Assembly (NCBI RefSeq): GCF_021442325.1
Contig: NZ_CP087879.1
Span: 2,790,001-2,854,000 of the forward strand
Direction: 5' to 3'
From: Agromyces marinus
GTDB taxonomy: Bacteria > Actinomycetota > Actinomycetes > Actinomycetales > Microbacteriaceae
Length of the DNA: 64,000 nucleotides
In this document: in pieces, positions 28,592-36,384 of the stretch
Position numbering within the stretch: the first letter of the stretch is position 1
Layout of the letters: every line of letters begins with the position of its first letter
Notes under the pieces: generated by a model
Databases searched by the model: none
The model's input: the letters and a program-made list of their open reading frames with translations, nothing else
Told to the model about the DNA's origin: nothing
Translations under genes and position numbers: made by a program

Positions 28592-28692
28592 GACCGGATT
28601 CTAGGACCACGCGGGGTTCGCACTAGTGGATCGGCAACCGGGCGGGCCCGTGCCCTCTGAGAGCGCAGCGGCCGTCCAGTTAGGCTCGCCCC

Positions 28693-29205
28693 ATGGCGTC
28701 CTTCGATCTGCAGACCGATCTCGGTCAAGACCCCGCATATCGACTGCTGGCCAATTCGCCCGTCACGCTCTTCCATAGGGCCGACCGGATGGCATCGACG
28801 CTTGAGGAGCTGAGGAAGCTCCGCTATCAAGTGCTGGAGTTCGACGCCACGACTTGGAGTCAGCTCGCGGCAATGCACGATCAGCTCGCGGCTGGGTTTG
28901 AGTTCCCGGACTACTACGGACGGAACTTCGATGCACTCGCCGACTGCCTGAGGGACGTCGTCGAGCACGACTACGGGTGGGACCCGAAGGCGACTGGACT
29001 TGTCGTCGTACTCGATCGATACGACGCCTTCGTGGAGGCCGACCCCGGATCGGCACAACTTCTCCTTGAGATCATGGCTGATACGTCGCGAGGCGCCGCA
29101 TTACTCGGCGGCCGCTTGATTTGCCTCGTGCAGTCCGATGACCGCGAAATCGCGATTGCGCCGGTCGGCGCGACCGTTGTGCCGTGGCACGATGCGGAGC
29201 ATTGA
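28693..29205 (+). CDS. Barstar-family RNase inhibitor
   Basis: 170 aa. The C-terminal ~110 residues form the barstar fold, with FEFPDYYGRNFDALADCLRDV the diagnostic helix and loop that plug the barnase active site. The ~50-residue N-terminal extension is shared by some actinobacterial homologues. No ribonuclease toxin is encoded nearby, so it may be an orphan immunity gene or a trans-acting inhibitor. TAGGCT six nt before the ATG predicts leaderless translation. Confidence 0.85.
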   Translation: MASFDLQTDLGQDPAYRLLANSPVTLFHRADRMASTLEELRKLRYQVLEFDATTWSQLAAMHDQLAAGFEFPDYYGRNFDALADCLRDVVEHDYGWDPKATGLVVVLDRYDAFVEADPGSAQLLLEIMADTSRGAALLGGRLICLVQSDDREIAIAPVGATVVPWHDAEH

Positions 29206-29322
29206 CCTGATCGACGGCGGTCGCAGCGTGGTCAACTCCAGTGCACCCGCACTGCGCAAGCGGATCCGCATCCGGACTTCGCACGACTAGGCGTCACCGG
29301 GGCTCTGAGTAGGTGTACGAGA

Positions 29323-29562
29323 ATGGTGCCGATGAACTTCTGGCTGCTCGCGCTTGGCGCTGTGTGGGTTGGCGTCGGCGTCTTCGTTCTCATCGACCGG
29401 GAACGAGTGTTGCGCTGGAGTCAGAAGCACCTTCGGCGGAGTGTCGGAGAAGTTGGTGAGTCTGTCGCCGCTGCCGGGAAACCTGACCACATGACGGGGC
29501 CCGGCATTGGAGCGATCGTCATCGGCGCGCTCGTAATCCTGCAAGGTCTGAACATTCTCTAA
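29323..29562 (+). CDS. Small two-helix membrane protein
   Basis: 79 aa: an N-terminal helix (FWLLALGAVWVGVGVFVLI), a basic/polar stretch, and a C-terminal helix (GPGIGAIVIGALVILQGLNIL). The second ATG (29332) is an equally good start. No recognised family. Confidence 0.5.
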   Translation: MVPMNFWLLALGAVWVGVGVFVLIDRERVLRWSQKHLRRSVGEVGESVAAAGKPDHMTGPGIGAIVIGALVILQGLNIL

Positions 29563-29606
29563 CGCCACGCGATCAACTGTCCGTCTATGGATCCCCGGTT
29601 GGCGGC

Positions 29607-29846
29607 CTACGGCAGAAGATCGAGCATCTGCGGTAGTGCCTTCATCGCGTGGATCACGAGTTCGTTCCCGCTGTCGAAGACCAACACGACCGTCTCGAGC
29701 AGTCGACCTCGGGCGTCGAATCCGAGTCGGAGCTGCCGGGCGGGCGAGTCGTCGTAGAGGTCTTCGATCCAGGTCGGCCATGAAGCGGCTTGCGTCGCAT
29801 CCTCGGGGCTGATGCCGTGCTTGAGTGCCGAATCGTGAACCTTCAC
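29607..29846 (-). CDS. Putative toxin, BrnT/RelE-like, paired with RHH antitoxin
   Basis: 79 aa. ALKHGISPEDATQAA at the start and VIHAMKALPQ at the end match a small actinobacterial toxin group reminiscent of BrnT. The start overlaps the antitoxin stop (ATGA), the usual type II toxin-antitoxin layout with the antitoxin first. Toxicity is inferred from this pairing. Confidence 0.6.
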   Translation of the reverse strand: MKVHDSALKHGISPEDATQAASWPTWIEDLYDDSPARQLRLGFDARGRLLETVVLVFDSGNELVIHAMKALPQMLDLLP

Positions 29847-30106
29847 GCGGCGTACGCGGCCAGCGCGTCCCTGATGAGCTCAGACCGTGTCTTGTGCTCG
29901 CGGGCAGCGCGGGCATCCAGCGCTGCGAGTTCGTCACTGGTCAACCGCAGAGCAACCACCTGCGATGGCTCAGCACCACGCCCTGGCCGGCCGCGACCGC
30001 GCTTCTTCAGGGCTACTACGTCATAGCCGGCTTCGGCTTCAGCGACCCACTCGGAGATCTGCTCTTCGGTGACGGGCACGCCTTTGATCGTCTCCCGCTT
30101 GCTCAT
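29843..30106 (-). CDS. Ribbon-helix-helix antitoxin
   Basis: 87 aa. The C-terminal VVALRLTSDELAALDARAAREHKTRSELIRDALAAY is a CopG/RHH domain; the N-terminal part (PVTEEQISEWVAEAEAGYD) is the probable toxin-contact segment. TACACT (30113-30118, minus strand) ends six nt before the ATG, so translation is probably leaderless. The AT-rich stretch around 30113-30130 may be its own operator. Confidence 0.75.
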   Translation of the reverse strand: MSKRETIKGVPVTEEQISEWVAEAEAGYDVVALKKRGRGRPGRGAEPSQVVALRLTSDELAALDARAAREHKTRSELIRDALAAYAA

Positions 30107-30154
30107 GGCAATAGTGTAATACGAAATACCTGCGAGAGTAGTCGCCAGTCCCGC

Positions 30155-30163
30155 TGAGGGATC
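30155..30163 (+). repeat. TGAGGGATC 9-mer, island copies
   Basis: One of five exact copies of TGAGGGATC found between genes at 27313-27321 (+), 30155-30163 (+), 34416-34424 (-), 35817-35825 (-) and 38078-38086 (+). Near copies are at 30899 (TCAGGGATC), 35026-35034 (GCAGGGATC on minus) and 37593-37601 (TCGGGGATC on minus). Role unknown. Confidence 0.5.
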
Positions 30164-30237
30164 GTCCGTGCATCGGATTCGAGAGCCTTGCGGTTTCGCT
30201 CCTCGCGGGGCAGCGCGAGATCCGCTGAACTGGTGCA

Positions 30238-30879
30238 ATGCGATCCGTTGAGCCGATCCCGGGCAACCCATGGCCGCACGAGATGACCATCACGGTCGAG
30301 GATCGGCCGATGCAGGTCCTCGAGTTGCTGTGGCTGCGCGAGGCCCATGCATTGCATCCGCGGGGTGACGACCTGCCTCCGCCTCTCGTGGCGACTCCCG
30401 CGCCTGCGGCGGCCGTTGCGGATGACGTGACCCGGGCGGAGTGGGAGGGTGCGTGGGCGGGAGTCTGGCGGGAGGTCGTCGAGCATGCGGGCCGCGAGCA
30501 CGATCTTCGTCTCTTCGAACGCATCCGCGCCACAGCCGATGGATCACCAGAGCGGGAGTCGCTCCTTCGCGAATTGGTCGGACCGAGCTGGAGCGATCGG
30601 TTCGATGCGAGCGTGTTCCAGGATCCCTCGTACCTCGAGTGGGAGCGAAGCGGGATGGACGCTCTGCGCGCAACGAATCGGGGTGCGCTCGAGGACGATC
30701 CCGAGCGGCGAGACCTCGAGGCGCTCGTCCTGGCCTGGCGTAGAGGGCTGACCAAGATCGTGACGATCCCGTGCCGAGGTGAGTGGAACCGAAGGATCGG
30801 CCCCAACGCTTTGCTGGTCACAGCCGACACGCGCGCCGACAGCGACGCCTACCGGCTCGCCCTGACGTCGTTCGCGTGA
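30238..30879 (+). CDS. Hypothetical protein, intact copy of a duplicated gene
   Basis: 213 aa, no signal peptide or membrane helix. PMQVLELLWLREAHALHP near the start and a helical C-terminal region (LVLAWRRGLTKIVTIPCRGEWNRRIGPNALLVTADTRA) suggest a soluble enzyme-like or phage/plasmid-type protein; no family recognised. Its last 79 codons lie in the 283-bp inverted repeat and recur as a truncated copy at 37625-37865. No ribosome-binding site precedes the ATG. Confidence 0.55.
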   Translation: MRSVEPIPGNPWPHEMTITVEDRPMQVLELLWLREAHALHPRGDDLPPPLVATPAPAAAVADDVTRAEWEGAWAGVWREVVEHAGREHDLRLFERIRATADGSPERESLLRELVGPSWSDRFDASVFQDPSYLEWERSGMDALRATNRGALEDDPERRDLEALVLAWRRGLTKIVTIPCRGEWNRRIGPNALLVTADTRADSDAYRLALTSFA

Positions 30880-30921
30880 CCCTGCGCCGCGGATGGCTCA
30901 GTCAGGGATCGCCGCAGAGCG
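30639..30921 (+). repeat. 283-bp inverted repeat, left copy
   Basis: Matches the reverse complement of 37583-37865 with only two differences that I could find (AGCGACGCC versus AGTGACGCC, and GTCAGGG versus GTCGGGG). It covers the 3' end of the 213-aa hypothetical gene and 42 nt beyond. Homologous recombination between the copies would invert the 6.7 kb in between. Confidence 0.9.
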
Positions 30922-30962
30922 ACAGAGGTCGGAACCCAGGAAGTCCAGTATCGTGGGTGATA

Positions 30963-30991
30963 TGGACGTTTTGAACGTTTTGGGCGATAAT
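30963..30991 (+). promoter_or_regulatory. Promoter of the HTH/PIN toxin-antitoxin pair
   Basis: GATAAT at 30986-30991 ends six nt before the ATG at 30998; TGGACG at 30963-30968 gives a 17-nt spacer. A direct repeat ACGTTTTG occurs twice between them (30967-30984), a possible autoregulation site. The promoter lies just outside the inverted repeat. Confidence 0.55.
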
Positions 30992-30997
30992 CGAGAC

Positions 30998-31504
30998 ATG
31001 AGTACTCCAGTTCCCAGCCCGTCCCGTGAGCCACGCGTGGTCGCTCCGCCGGACGACCTGCAGGAGATGCTCAACCTTGCGCGGCTGCTCGAAAGCCACT
31101 CCGCCCCCGCGATGCTGCTCGGGCCTGACGGCGAGCAGATCCCCTTGCCTCTCGAGGTCTACGAGGTACTGCGGCAGGTCGTGAATGCAATGGGTAACGG
31201 TGCGTCCGTCAGTGTCGAGCCGATCGACCGTCAATTGACGACCCAGCAGGCGGCGAACTTGCTGGGCGTGAGCCGGAACACCTTGGTCCGGCTGCTCGAC
31301 GAGCATGAGCTGCCCTTCGAACGCCTCGGGGCCTCCCGGCATCGGCGTCTTCGTCTGCAGGACGTGCTTGCGTACCGTGAGCGGAAGCGGATCGATCGTC
31401 GCAGTCGTCTTGATGAGCTGACCCGCCAGGCGAGCGAGGACGGCATGTACGACGTCGACGCCGGGGCGTACCGGAACGCCCTCGCCGAAGCGAGGAAGTC
31501 GTAG
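30998..31504 (+). CDS. Excisionase-type HTH antitoxin
   Basis: 168 aa. An excisionase/MerR-like helix-turn-helix occupies about residues 72-125 (LTTQQAANLLGVSRNTLVRLL, followed by RHRRLRLQDVLAYRER). The C-terminal DELTRQASEDGMYDVD is the probable toxin-binding part. It is followed after 3 nt by a PIN protein, a common actinobacterial toxin-antitoxin pair. The start is set by a leaderless promoter. Confidence 0.75.
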   Translation: MSTPVPSPSREPRVVAPPDDLQEMLNLARLLESHSAPAMLLGPDGEQIPLPLEVYEVLRQVVNAMGNGASVSVEPIDRQLTTQQAANLLGVSRNTLVRLLDEHELPFERLGASRHRRLRLQDVLAYRERKRIDRRSRLDELTRQASEDGMYDVDAGAYRNALAEARKS

Positions 31505-31507
31505 GCG

Positions 31508-32086
31508 GTGGCGCTGTTCACGGCGTTTCTCGATGCTTGCGTGCTGGTTCCGATCGCGCCGTGCGACACGATGCTGCGGATGGCCGACTCCGGCGCGTTC
31601 CGGCCGTTGTGGTCACGACGGGTCGTTGATGAGGCGCTGCGTGCACTTGAGCGCATCCATCCCGACATTGACCCAAGCAGGTTCCAGAGCCGCTTTCGCT
31701 CGATGGATGAGGCCTTCGACGATGCTCTCGTCGAAGGGTGGGAAGCACTCGAGGGAGGGATCGAGCTTCCGGACCCTGACGATCGCCACGTTGTTGCCGC
31801 AGCGATTTGGGGTCGTGCTGATGTGATCGTCACCGAGAACGTCAGCGACTTCCCCGAGGCTGCGCTGCGGCACTTCGGCCTGGCCGCCATCCGGCTGGAT
31901 GACTTCCTGCTGGATCAGTTCGACCTCGGACCGTCCGCCACGTGCCAGGTCATCACTGAGCAAGCAGCGGCGATGACACATCCCCCCGTCGCTGCGGAGG
32001 TGCTGTTGGCGAGACTGGCCTGCAGCGGGGCTCCGAAGTTCGCGGAAGCCGTCAGCGAGATGCTGGCTGACAACGACCTGGGGTAG
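31508..32086 (+). CDS. PIN-domain toxin
   Basis: 192 aa. The N-terminal ~130 residues have the PIN acidic residues: FLDACVLVP (first Asp), ELPDPDDRHVVAAAI (Asp pair) and IVTENVSDFPE. PIN toxins are Mg-dependent RNases. The ~60-residue C-terminal extension is longer than in VapC. GTG start 3 nt after the antitoxin stop. Confidence 0.8.
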   Translation: MALFTAFLDACVLVPIAPCDTMLRMADSGAFRPLWSRRVVDEALRALERIHPDIDPSRFQSRFRSMDEAFDDALVEGWEALEGGIELPDPDDRHVVAAAIWGRADVIVTENVSDFPEAALRHFGLAAIRLDDFLLDQFDLGPSATCQVITEQAAAMTHPPVAAEVLLARLACSGAPKFAEAVSEMLADNDLG

Positions 32087-32231
32087 ACGACTTACGCCCG
32101 CACACCGACTCACGCCGGCCCGGTCTCCGTGGTCGCACGCGGCGCACTCCGCACTAGCCGATCCGCTTGCGGCTGTCCGGTCGACGACCTTCCGTGGGCG
32201 CTGCGGTTCCGCGCGGGCGCGGTCGCCCACC
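32087..32231. other. Intergenic space between convergent toxin-antitoxin pairs
   Basis: 145 nt between two convergent toxin genes. No strong hairpin, though the end is GC-rich. The word GCACTAGYNGATC, also present at 28621, occurs at 32151. No gene seen. Confidence 0.4.
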
Positions 32232-32492
32232 TCAATAGTGGTCGCGGGCTTGCAGGATGACGATGTGGTCGTCCGTGACGTAGTAGACGAGCCGATTCGT
32301 CTCGTCGATGCGGCGAGACCACGCACCCGAAAGGATGTGCTTGAGCGGCTCCGGCTTCCCGATGCCGGCGAACGGGTCACGGAGCACGTCGGCGATCAGG
32401 ACGTTGATCCGTCTGAGCGTCTTGCGGTCTTGCGTCTGCCAGTAGACGTAGTCCTCCCAGCCGTTCTGATCGAACGCGAGCGCGCGGGTCAC
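32232..32492 (-). CDS. yoeB: YoeB-type mRNA interferase toxin
   Basis: 86 aa, standard for YoeB/Txe. The chain runs FDQNGWEDYVYWQTQDRKTL, then RRINVLIADVLRDPF, LSGAWSRRIDETNRLVYYV and ends ILQARDHY; the catalytic Glu, Arg and C-terminal His/Tyr of YoeB are all present. It cuts ribosome-bound mRNA. GTG start overlaps the antitoxin stop (GTGA). Confidence 0.93.
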   Translation of the reverse strand: MTRALAFDQNGWEDYVYWQTQDRKTLRRINVLIADVLRDPFAGIGKPEPLKHILSGAWSRRIDETNRLVYYVTDDHIVILQARDHY

Positions 32493-32740
32493 GCTTCGAG
32501 GAGGTCGTGCTGCTCGAACTCGCCGCGACGCGCCCGCTCGATCGCGTCGAGGAGCCGCTCGGCGTTGGCAGGGTTGCGCAGCAAGTGAGCGGTCTCCGTG
32601 ATCGCGTCGTAGTCGTCCTTCGACATGATCACGGCGTTGCCGTGTCGAGAGACGACCTCGACTGCGGTGTGATCGTCGTTGACCTGCTGGATCAGGCCGA
32701 ACAGGCTCTTGCGCGCCTCGGTCGCGGTGATTGCCGACAT
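32489..32740 (-). CDS. yefM: YefM/Phd-family antitoxin
   Basis: 83 aa. MSAITATEARKSLFGLIQQ with SRHGNAVIMSKDDYDAI is the Phd/YefM DNA-binding fold; the acidic C-terminal third wraps YoeB. It is preceded by GAGGTG, so unlike several neighbours it is not leaderless. Together with YoeB it should repress its own promoter at the upstream palindrome. Confidence 0.92.
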   Translation of the reverse strand: MSAITATEARKSLFGLIQQVNDDHTAVEVVSRHGNAVIMSKDDYDAITETAHLLRNPANAERLLDAIERARRGEFEQHDLLEA

Positions 32741-32758
32741 GTTCACCTCTTCGAATTT

Positions 32759-32780
32759 GTGGTACGGAATAGTGTACCAC
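32759..32780 (-). promoter_or_regulatory. yefM-yoeB operator/promoter
   Basis: Perfect 7-bp inverted repeat GTGGTAC / GTACCAC with 8 nt between. The minus-strand -10 TACACT lies across the inner edge of one arm, so binding would block the promoter. YefM sites are known to carry TGTAC-type palindromes. Confidence 0.6.
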
Positions 32781-32840
32781 TCGGGATGGCTGTCACCTCG
32801 CCGAGGGACCCGGCTTGCGGGCATTAGAGCTACGGACGTC

Positions 32841-33254
32841 TCACATTCCTTGTTGGGTGCGCGCGAGATTGAGCAAACTGAGTGCCGCATTCGTCGCTGT
32901 ACCGTCTGGCGCATGAAGCGCCGCGGTCATCGTCATAGGCCTCGTGACGCGACCGCCAGCACTAGTGACGATCTCTTCGAGCACGTCTCGGGCGGAGAAG
33001 CTGTCCCAGCGCATCACGACATTGGCGATCGAGATCCTCAGCGACGTGATTGGCGAGTCTCGCAGTAGGGTCTCGAGCGCCAACCTCCCTTCTGGGCGTA
33101 CTGCGAGTTTGTTGAGCGCCGCCTGGTGCGCATCCATCCGCTTGCTGTGGGCGCGAACGTCGCCCTTCCTCTCATAGGACAGAGTTCGCTCGCCGACGTC
33201 AATCGCGTTGCGTGTCTCATGCAGGTCCTGCAGGAGTCTGGCTACATCCTTCAC
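32841..33254 (-). CDS. Hypothetical protein, helical
   Basis: 137 aa, GTG start, rich in charged helices (LLQDLHETRNAIDVGERTLSYERKGDV) with a conserved-looking TSLRISIANVVMRWDSFSARDVLEEI middle, possibly a HEAT-like/DUF2019-like fold. No membrane segment. Divergent from the next gene. Function unknown. Confidence 0.5.
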   Translation of the reverse strand: MKDVARLLQDLHETRNAIDVGERTLSYERKGDVRAHSKRMDAHQAALNKLAVRPEGRLALETLLRDSPITSLRISIANVVMRWDSFSARDVLEEIVTSAGGRVTRPMTMTAALHAPDGTATNAALSLLNLARTQQGM

Positions 33255-33341
33255 ACACGCATTCTGCCGCGCGTGGAACCGTCATCGGGCGAACGCAGCC
33301 CATGCCGGTGTTGCGAAGCTCCGTCGGCTAGGTTTGCGGAC

Positions 33342-33836
33342 GTGAACGTCGGTAGCCCTGAGGCACGTGGCGACGGCTGGTGGACTGTGGCGGTCTGGCC
33401 CGGCCATTTGAGCTCACTCGCAGCGGCGTTGAACCCCGGGCTCGAGTTCGTGATCCTTGAAGACCATGCTGCCGTCGGCTGGGACTGGCGCAGCGTGCGG
33501 GTCCCAGTCAACGAGTCCGAGACGGGCTTCGTGGAAGATGTAGCGGTTCGCTTCGTCCGGATGGACCTGCTCATGACGCCGGACCAGTTCCGACGCCATG
33601 CGTTGAAGTTGCAGAGCGGAAGCGATGGTGGAGCGCTGATCTGGCAACTATCGAGGAAGCCACCAGTGAACTTCCGCCTATCGGACAAGGAAGGTGACGC
33701 TCGCGCCGCGGCTATACGAGGCCTCGACATACGCCTGATCATCGATTTGCCCCACGATGGCGAGGTCGCCGTGATTTCCGCTGCGGCCGAGGTCGAGGCG
33801 CGCGCAGTTGTGACGCGACTTGCCGCTGGAACCTAG
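33342..33836 (+). CDS. Hypothetical protein
   Basis: 164 aa, soluble. VNVGSPEARGDGWWTVAVWPGHLSS start and beta-rich VRVPVNESETGFVEDVAVRFVRMDLL. TAGGTT (33329-33334) seven nt before the GTG suggests leaderless translation and decides the start; the frame is open further upstream. No family recognised. Its GC and codon use fit the accessory island. Confidence 0.5.
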   Translation: MNVGSPEARGDGWWTVAVWPGHLSSLAAALNPGLEFVILEDHAAVGWDWRSVRVPVNESETGFVEDVAVRFVRMDLLMTPDQFRRHALKLQSGSDGGALIWQLSRKPPVNFRLSDKEGDARAAAIRGLDIRLIIDLPHDGEVAVISAAAEVEARAVVTRLAAGT

Positions 33837-33890
33837 TCAAAGCGCGCCGTAAGCGGATTCATCGGTGTGCCGGAGCCATAGTCTGCCTAG

Positions 33891-34394
33891 ATGACGACCC
33901 GCCCCGGATGGAGCTCTGTCAAGACCACGAGTGTGCTCGCCGTGAGCGTTGGGCTTCTGGTGATCGGCATTTGGGTTGCCACTCTTCTCATGCCGAGCAC
34001 GCAGCCGATGACGGTTGATGCGGCAGCTGCAGAGGTGACGGCGCGGCTGGACCGGATCGAAGGAACCCTCCCCGAAGGATCCGTGATCGATCGTTCGGAG
34101 ACGATTGCAGTAGAAGCGTGTCCTCTCGAAGGGCGAGGGGAACAGGCACGGATTCTGCGAGTGTTCGACGTCGACCCCGTGCTCGATCGAGTGACCTGGG
34201 CCAGGACTCTGGCCCAAGAGTTCGCCGAGGCAGACGGGTGGGTGGTTCGCACCAAGGCGCTTGAATCCCGCGACAACCTCGAGATCCGCGTCGTCGGCCG
34301 CGACCTGCTCGTGATCGACATCATCGCGCGCGGCGACCCAGCCCAGGCACGCATCACCCTGCGCTCCATCAGCGAATGCAGCAGCGCAAGCTGA
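33891..34394 (+). CDS. Membrane-anchored hypothetical protein
   Basis: 167 aa. One N-terminal membrane helix (SVLAVSVGLLVIGIWVATLLM), then an extracytoplasmic domain with EACPLEGRGEQARI and a C-terminal Cys (SISECSS). The pattern resembles small actinobacterial anchored proteins of unknown role. TAGTCT six nt before the ATG again predicts a leaderless start. Confidence 0.6.
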   Translation: MTTRPGWSSVKTTSVLAVSVGLLVIGIWVATLLMPSTQPMTVDAAAAEVTARLDRIEGTLPEGSVIDRSETIAVEACPLEGRGEQARILRVFDVDPVLDRVTWARTLAQEFAEADGWVVRTKALESRDNLEIRVVGRDLLVIDIIARGDPAQARITLRSISECSSAS

Positions 34395-34419
34395 TCGGTC
34401 CTGAGCGCCAGGACCGATC
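34393..34419. terminator. Bidirectional hairpin between convergent genes
   Basis: Perfect 11-bp stem GATCGGTCCTG / CAGGACCGATC with an AGCGC loop, beginning at the stop of the preceding plus-strand gene. No long T-tract. A TGAGGGATC copy on the minus strand overlaps its right arm. Confidence 0.65.
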
Positions 34420-34453
34420 CCTCAACGCCAATCGTGGTCTGCGACCGTGGTCG

Positions 34454-34720
34454 CTACTTCTTCTTCCGTCGACGTTGGATCTCGGGCACGACGAGCTCGG
34501 GAACTGCGCGGAGCATGAACTTGTCGAAGTCCGGCACGGTGAATGCGGCGTAGCCATGTTCGGGCGTGTACAGCAGGCCCATCTCGATGAGCTCGGCACG
34601 TGTGGGAGGGACTTGGTTGGACTCGCGGTGGAGCACTCGTGCGACGTCGGCGGCTTTCTGACAAAGCGACCTAACGTCTGCAACCTCGCGGATCAACCCG
34701 GCCGCTCGCGCACGTGTTGA
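34454..34720 (-). pseudogene. C-terminal remnant of an AAA ATPase-like protein
   Basis: About 85 codons encoding VPPTRAELIEMGLLYTPEHGYAAFTVPDFDKFMLRAVPEL and a KKK end, which match my memory of the C-terminal winged-helix region of actinobacterial AAA ATPases. No Walker motifs lie upstream; the frame runs into Arg-rich sequence antisense to the next gene. Probably debris from an insertion or deletion. Confidence 0.45.
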
Positions 34721-34781
34721 CGACTCGCGCCCGACCCTCAGCGCGAATGCGCCGCGTCGGGGCCTCGTGCAGGATCGAGCT

Positions 34782-35018
34782 ATGCCTGACTCGCCGAACC
34801 TCACTGCCGCCGATCTTCGAGCGCTTGCCCGGCTCTGCGACGCGACCCGCGTGATGACCCTCTCCGGACGGCTCGACCCCGCCGCGGTGAACACCCTGCG
34901 GACAAGGCTCATGAGCGTCGAGCCAACAGACGACGGAGGCGCTGACGACCTGGTTGTCGTCGCACGACTGGATCACTTGATCGACGGGCTCCGAGCGGAA
35001 CTCGGCGCCGACTACTAG
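34782..35018 (+). CDS. Small hypothetical protein
   Basis: 78 aa. MPDSPNLTAADLRALARLCDATRVMTLSGRLDPAAVNTLR then an acidic tail. The ATG at 34782 follows AGGATCGAGC. No recognised family; antitoxin-like size but with no partner gene next to it. Confidence 0.45.
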   Translation: MPDSPNLTAADLRALARLCDATRVMTLSGRLDPAAVNTLRTRLMSVEPTDDGGADDLVVVARLDHLIDGLRAELGADY

Positions 35019-35044
35019 GCGCTCCCTGCCGATCCCTGCGACGC

Positions 35045-35075
35045 CGCCTGATAGCCCTGGGCTATCGATCAGGCG
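35045..35075. terminator. Hairpin at the vapC 3' end
   Basis: CGCCTGAT-AGCCC pairs with GGGCT-ATCGATCAGGCG, leaving a CGAT bulge. It lies between convergent genes and overlaps the vapC stop, so a bidirectional terminator is likely. Confidence 0.55.
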
Positions 35076-35473
35076 GGGACATACTCCTGTCGTACTCTGC
35101 CGTCGGTAGCGAGTTCGATGTACCCGAAGTCTCGGTCGGAGTTCAGGATCACGGCGTCATTGGCGACTGCGTAGGCGGCGATCAGGCAGTCGAATGCCGC
35201 TGCGGCGCGGATGAGTCCCTTGTTCCAGAGCGCCTGTTGGATGTCGAGGGCGTCCTGCTCATCCGGGTGCTCCCACGCCGGGAGCAGCTCTTCTATGTCC
35301 TCTCGCAGCTCGGCGTACTCGCGGGGGCCTCTTGCGGAGTGGCAGTATTCGAGCACCTGGGGAGGGCAGGTGATGATGAGGTGATTCGGCGACAGTGCTC
35401 TGAGCCTGTCGGCGATCGCCGCGCTCGTCCCGGCCCTCTGCCAGATGCTGTTGTCGACGAGGTACGTCGTCAC
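35069..35473 (-). CDS. vapC: VapC-type PIN ribonuclease toxin
   Basis: 134 aa, standard VapC length. Acidic residues sit in YLVDNSIW (first Asp), the central HPDEQDALDIQQ region, AFDCLIAAYAV and ILNSDRDFGYI. It cleaves RNA when not bound by its antitoxin. GTG start overlaps the VapB stop (GTGA). Confidence 0.9.
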   Translation of the reverse strand: MTTYLVDNSIWQRAGTSAAIADRLRALSPNHLIITCPPQVLEYCHSARGPREYAELREDIEELLPAWEHPDEQDALDIQQALWNKGLIRAAAAFDCLIAAYAVANDAVILNSDRDFGYIELATDGRVRQEYVPA

Positions 35474-35685
35474 GCTGGCGTCACCGTCGGCGTGATGGTC
35501 GGCGCGTCGATCTGGTCGGGCTCGAACCTGCGCCCGATGATGCGCTCGACGGCTGCCGGTTGACGGCGAACGGCGATAAGCGTGCGCAACGCGAGGTCAA
35601 CGGTCTCGCGATTGGAGGAAGTGCCGGCCAACTCCTTGGCCTGCTTCAGCTCGTCGGGATCGATGTCGATGGATGTGATGGCCAT
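35470..35685 (-). CDS. vapB: VapB-type antitoxin
   Basis: 71 aa. Ribbon-helix-helix N-terminus (ITSIDIDPDELKQAKELAGTSSNRETVDLALRTL), C-terminal toxin-binding tail. GGGAGG lies 6 nt before the ATG. An AT-rich dyad with TATATA arms lies directly upstream. Confidence 0.88.
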   Translation of the reverse strand: MAITSIDIDPDELKQAKELAGTSSNRETVDLALRTLIAVRRQPAAVERIIGRRFEPDQIDAPTITPTVTPA

Positions 35686-35701
35686 GGCGCCTCCCTCGGT
35701 T

Positions 35702-35721
35702 CTATATATACCACTATATAA
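35702..35721 (-). promoter_or_regulatory. vapBC operator/promoter
   Basis: CTATATA and TATATAA arms flank TACCAC, forming an AT-rich dyad 17 nt upstream of vapB. It includes likely -10 hexamers on the minus strand (TATATT/TATAGT type) and is the likely autoregulation site. Confidence 0.5.
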
Positions 35722-35873
35722 GTCGGATGTCGGGTCGGTACAGCTGTTCGCATAGCGGCACCCGACCGACCCTCAGGGTGCGCCGCTCGGCCAAGGGCGG
35801 CCGGCGGCGCACCGATGATCCCTCAGTGGCGACGATCCTCTGGTCCTTCCCGATGGCTCGGCGGCGACGTGAG

Positions 35874-36298
35874 CTATCCGCGAGCGAATACGTTGGTCGC
35901 GACTTCGCGGTGCAACTCGGGCGCCGGAGCACCATCGGGCCGGACGATGTACCCACCACTGGGACCGCCGACGCCGAACTCGGCGCCGCCACCACCACAG
36001 CCAATCACCCAGTCCGTAGCGTTCGGGTAGACCGCGAGGCAGACAGTCCCGGGCTCCTTGCCCTTGGCTAGGAAGAGCATGTTGCCGTCGTGCTCGCCAA
36101 CGTACCGGCTGCTCGATGGCTCCAATTCGTCGTCAGCGTACTCGGGAGGTCTGCTGGGAGCGCGTCGGCGGCCACGGCGTCACGCTCCAGGACGGCGAAG
36201 CCTGATCCCGAGTCGATGCATCCTGTCGGCACGAGGACAGCGTGGTGCCGGCGAGCGAGGCGATCTTGCAGGGGGATGCCCTGGCCGAATGCTCCCAC
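35874..36298 (-). pseudogene. Frameshifted gene of a small secreted/hypothetical protein
   Basis: The 3' part encodes ELEPSSSRYVGEHDGNMLF, CLAVYPNATDWVIGCGGGGAEF and GGYIVRPDGAPAPELHREVATNVFARG, a pattern I recognise from Microbacteriaceae hypothetical proteins. The 5' part (AVAADALPADLP) is in the +1 frame. The frames join at about 36147-36153, where removing one nucleotide of CTCCCGAG would restore ALPADLP-EYADDELEPSSSRY. No start with a ribosome-binding site is evident. A sequencing error is an alternative to decay. Confidence 0.6.
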
Positions 36299-36360
36299 GT
36301 CAGAGCGGCTGCCGCGTCGAACGAGACGCCGACCGCTGCCCCTCCCTCAGCGACACAGCC

Positions 36361-36378
36361 AGTATGACCGGTTATACT
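36361..36378 (+). promoter_or_regulatory. mazEF-1 operator overlapping a leaderless promoter
   Basis: AGTATGACCGGTTATACT is an 18-bp dyad with a single mismatched pair. It includes the -10 TATACT (36373-36378), which ends six nt before the ATG. Occupation by the MazE/MazF complex would block transcription. Confidence 0.6.
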
Positions 36379-36384
36379 TTGGCC

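Noticed and set aside
28679-28685. GTTAGGC, an exact match to the integron attC R' core (GTTRRRY), 8 nt before the barstar start, in a region of cassette-like genes
   Set aside because: No matching RYYYAAC partner lies within 130 nt upstream, there is no integrase gene, and the sequence is better explained as the -10 TAGGCT of a leaderless promoter. A degenerate 7-mer like this is common by chance.
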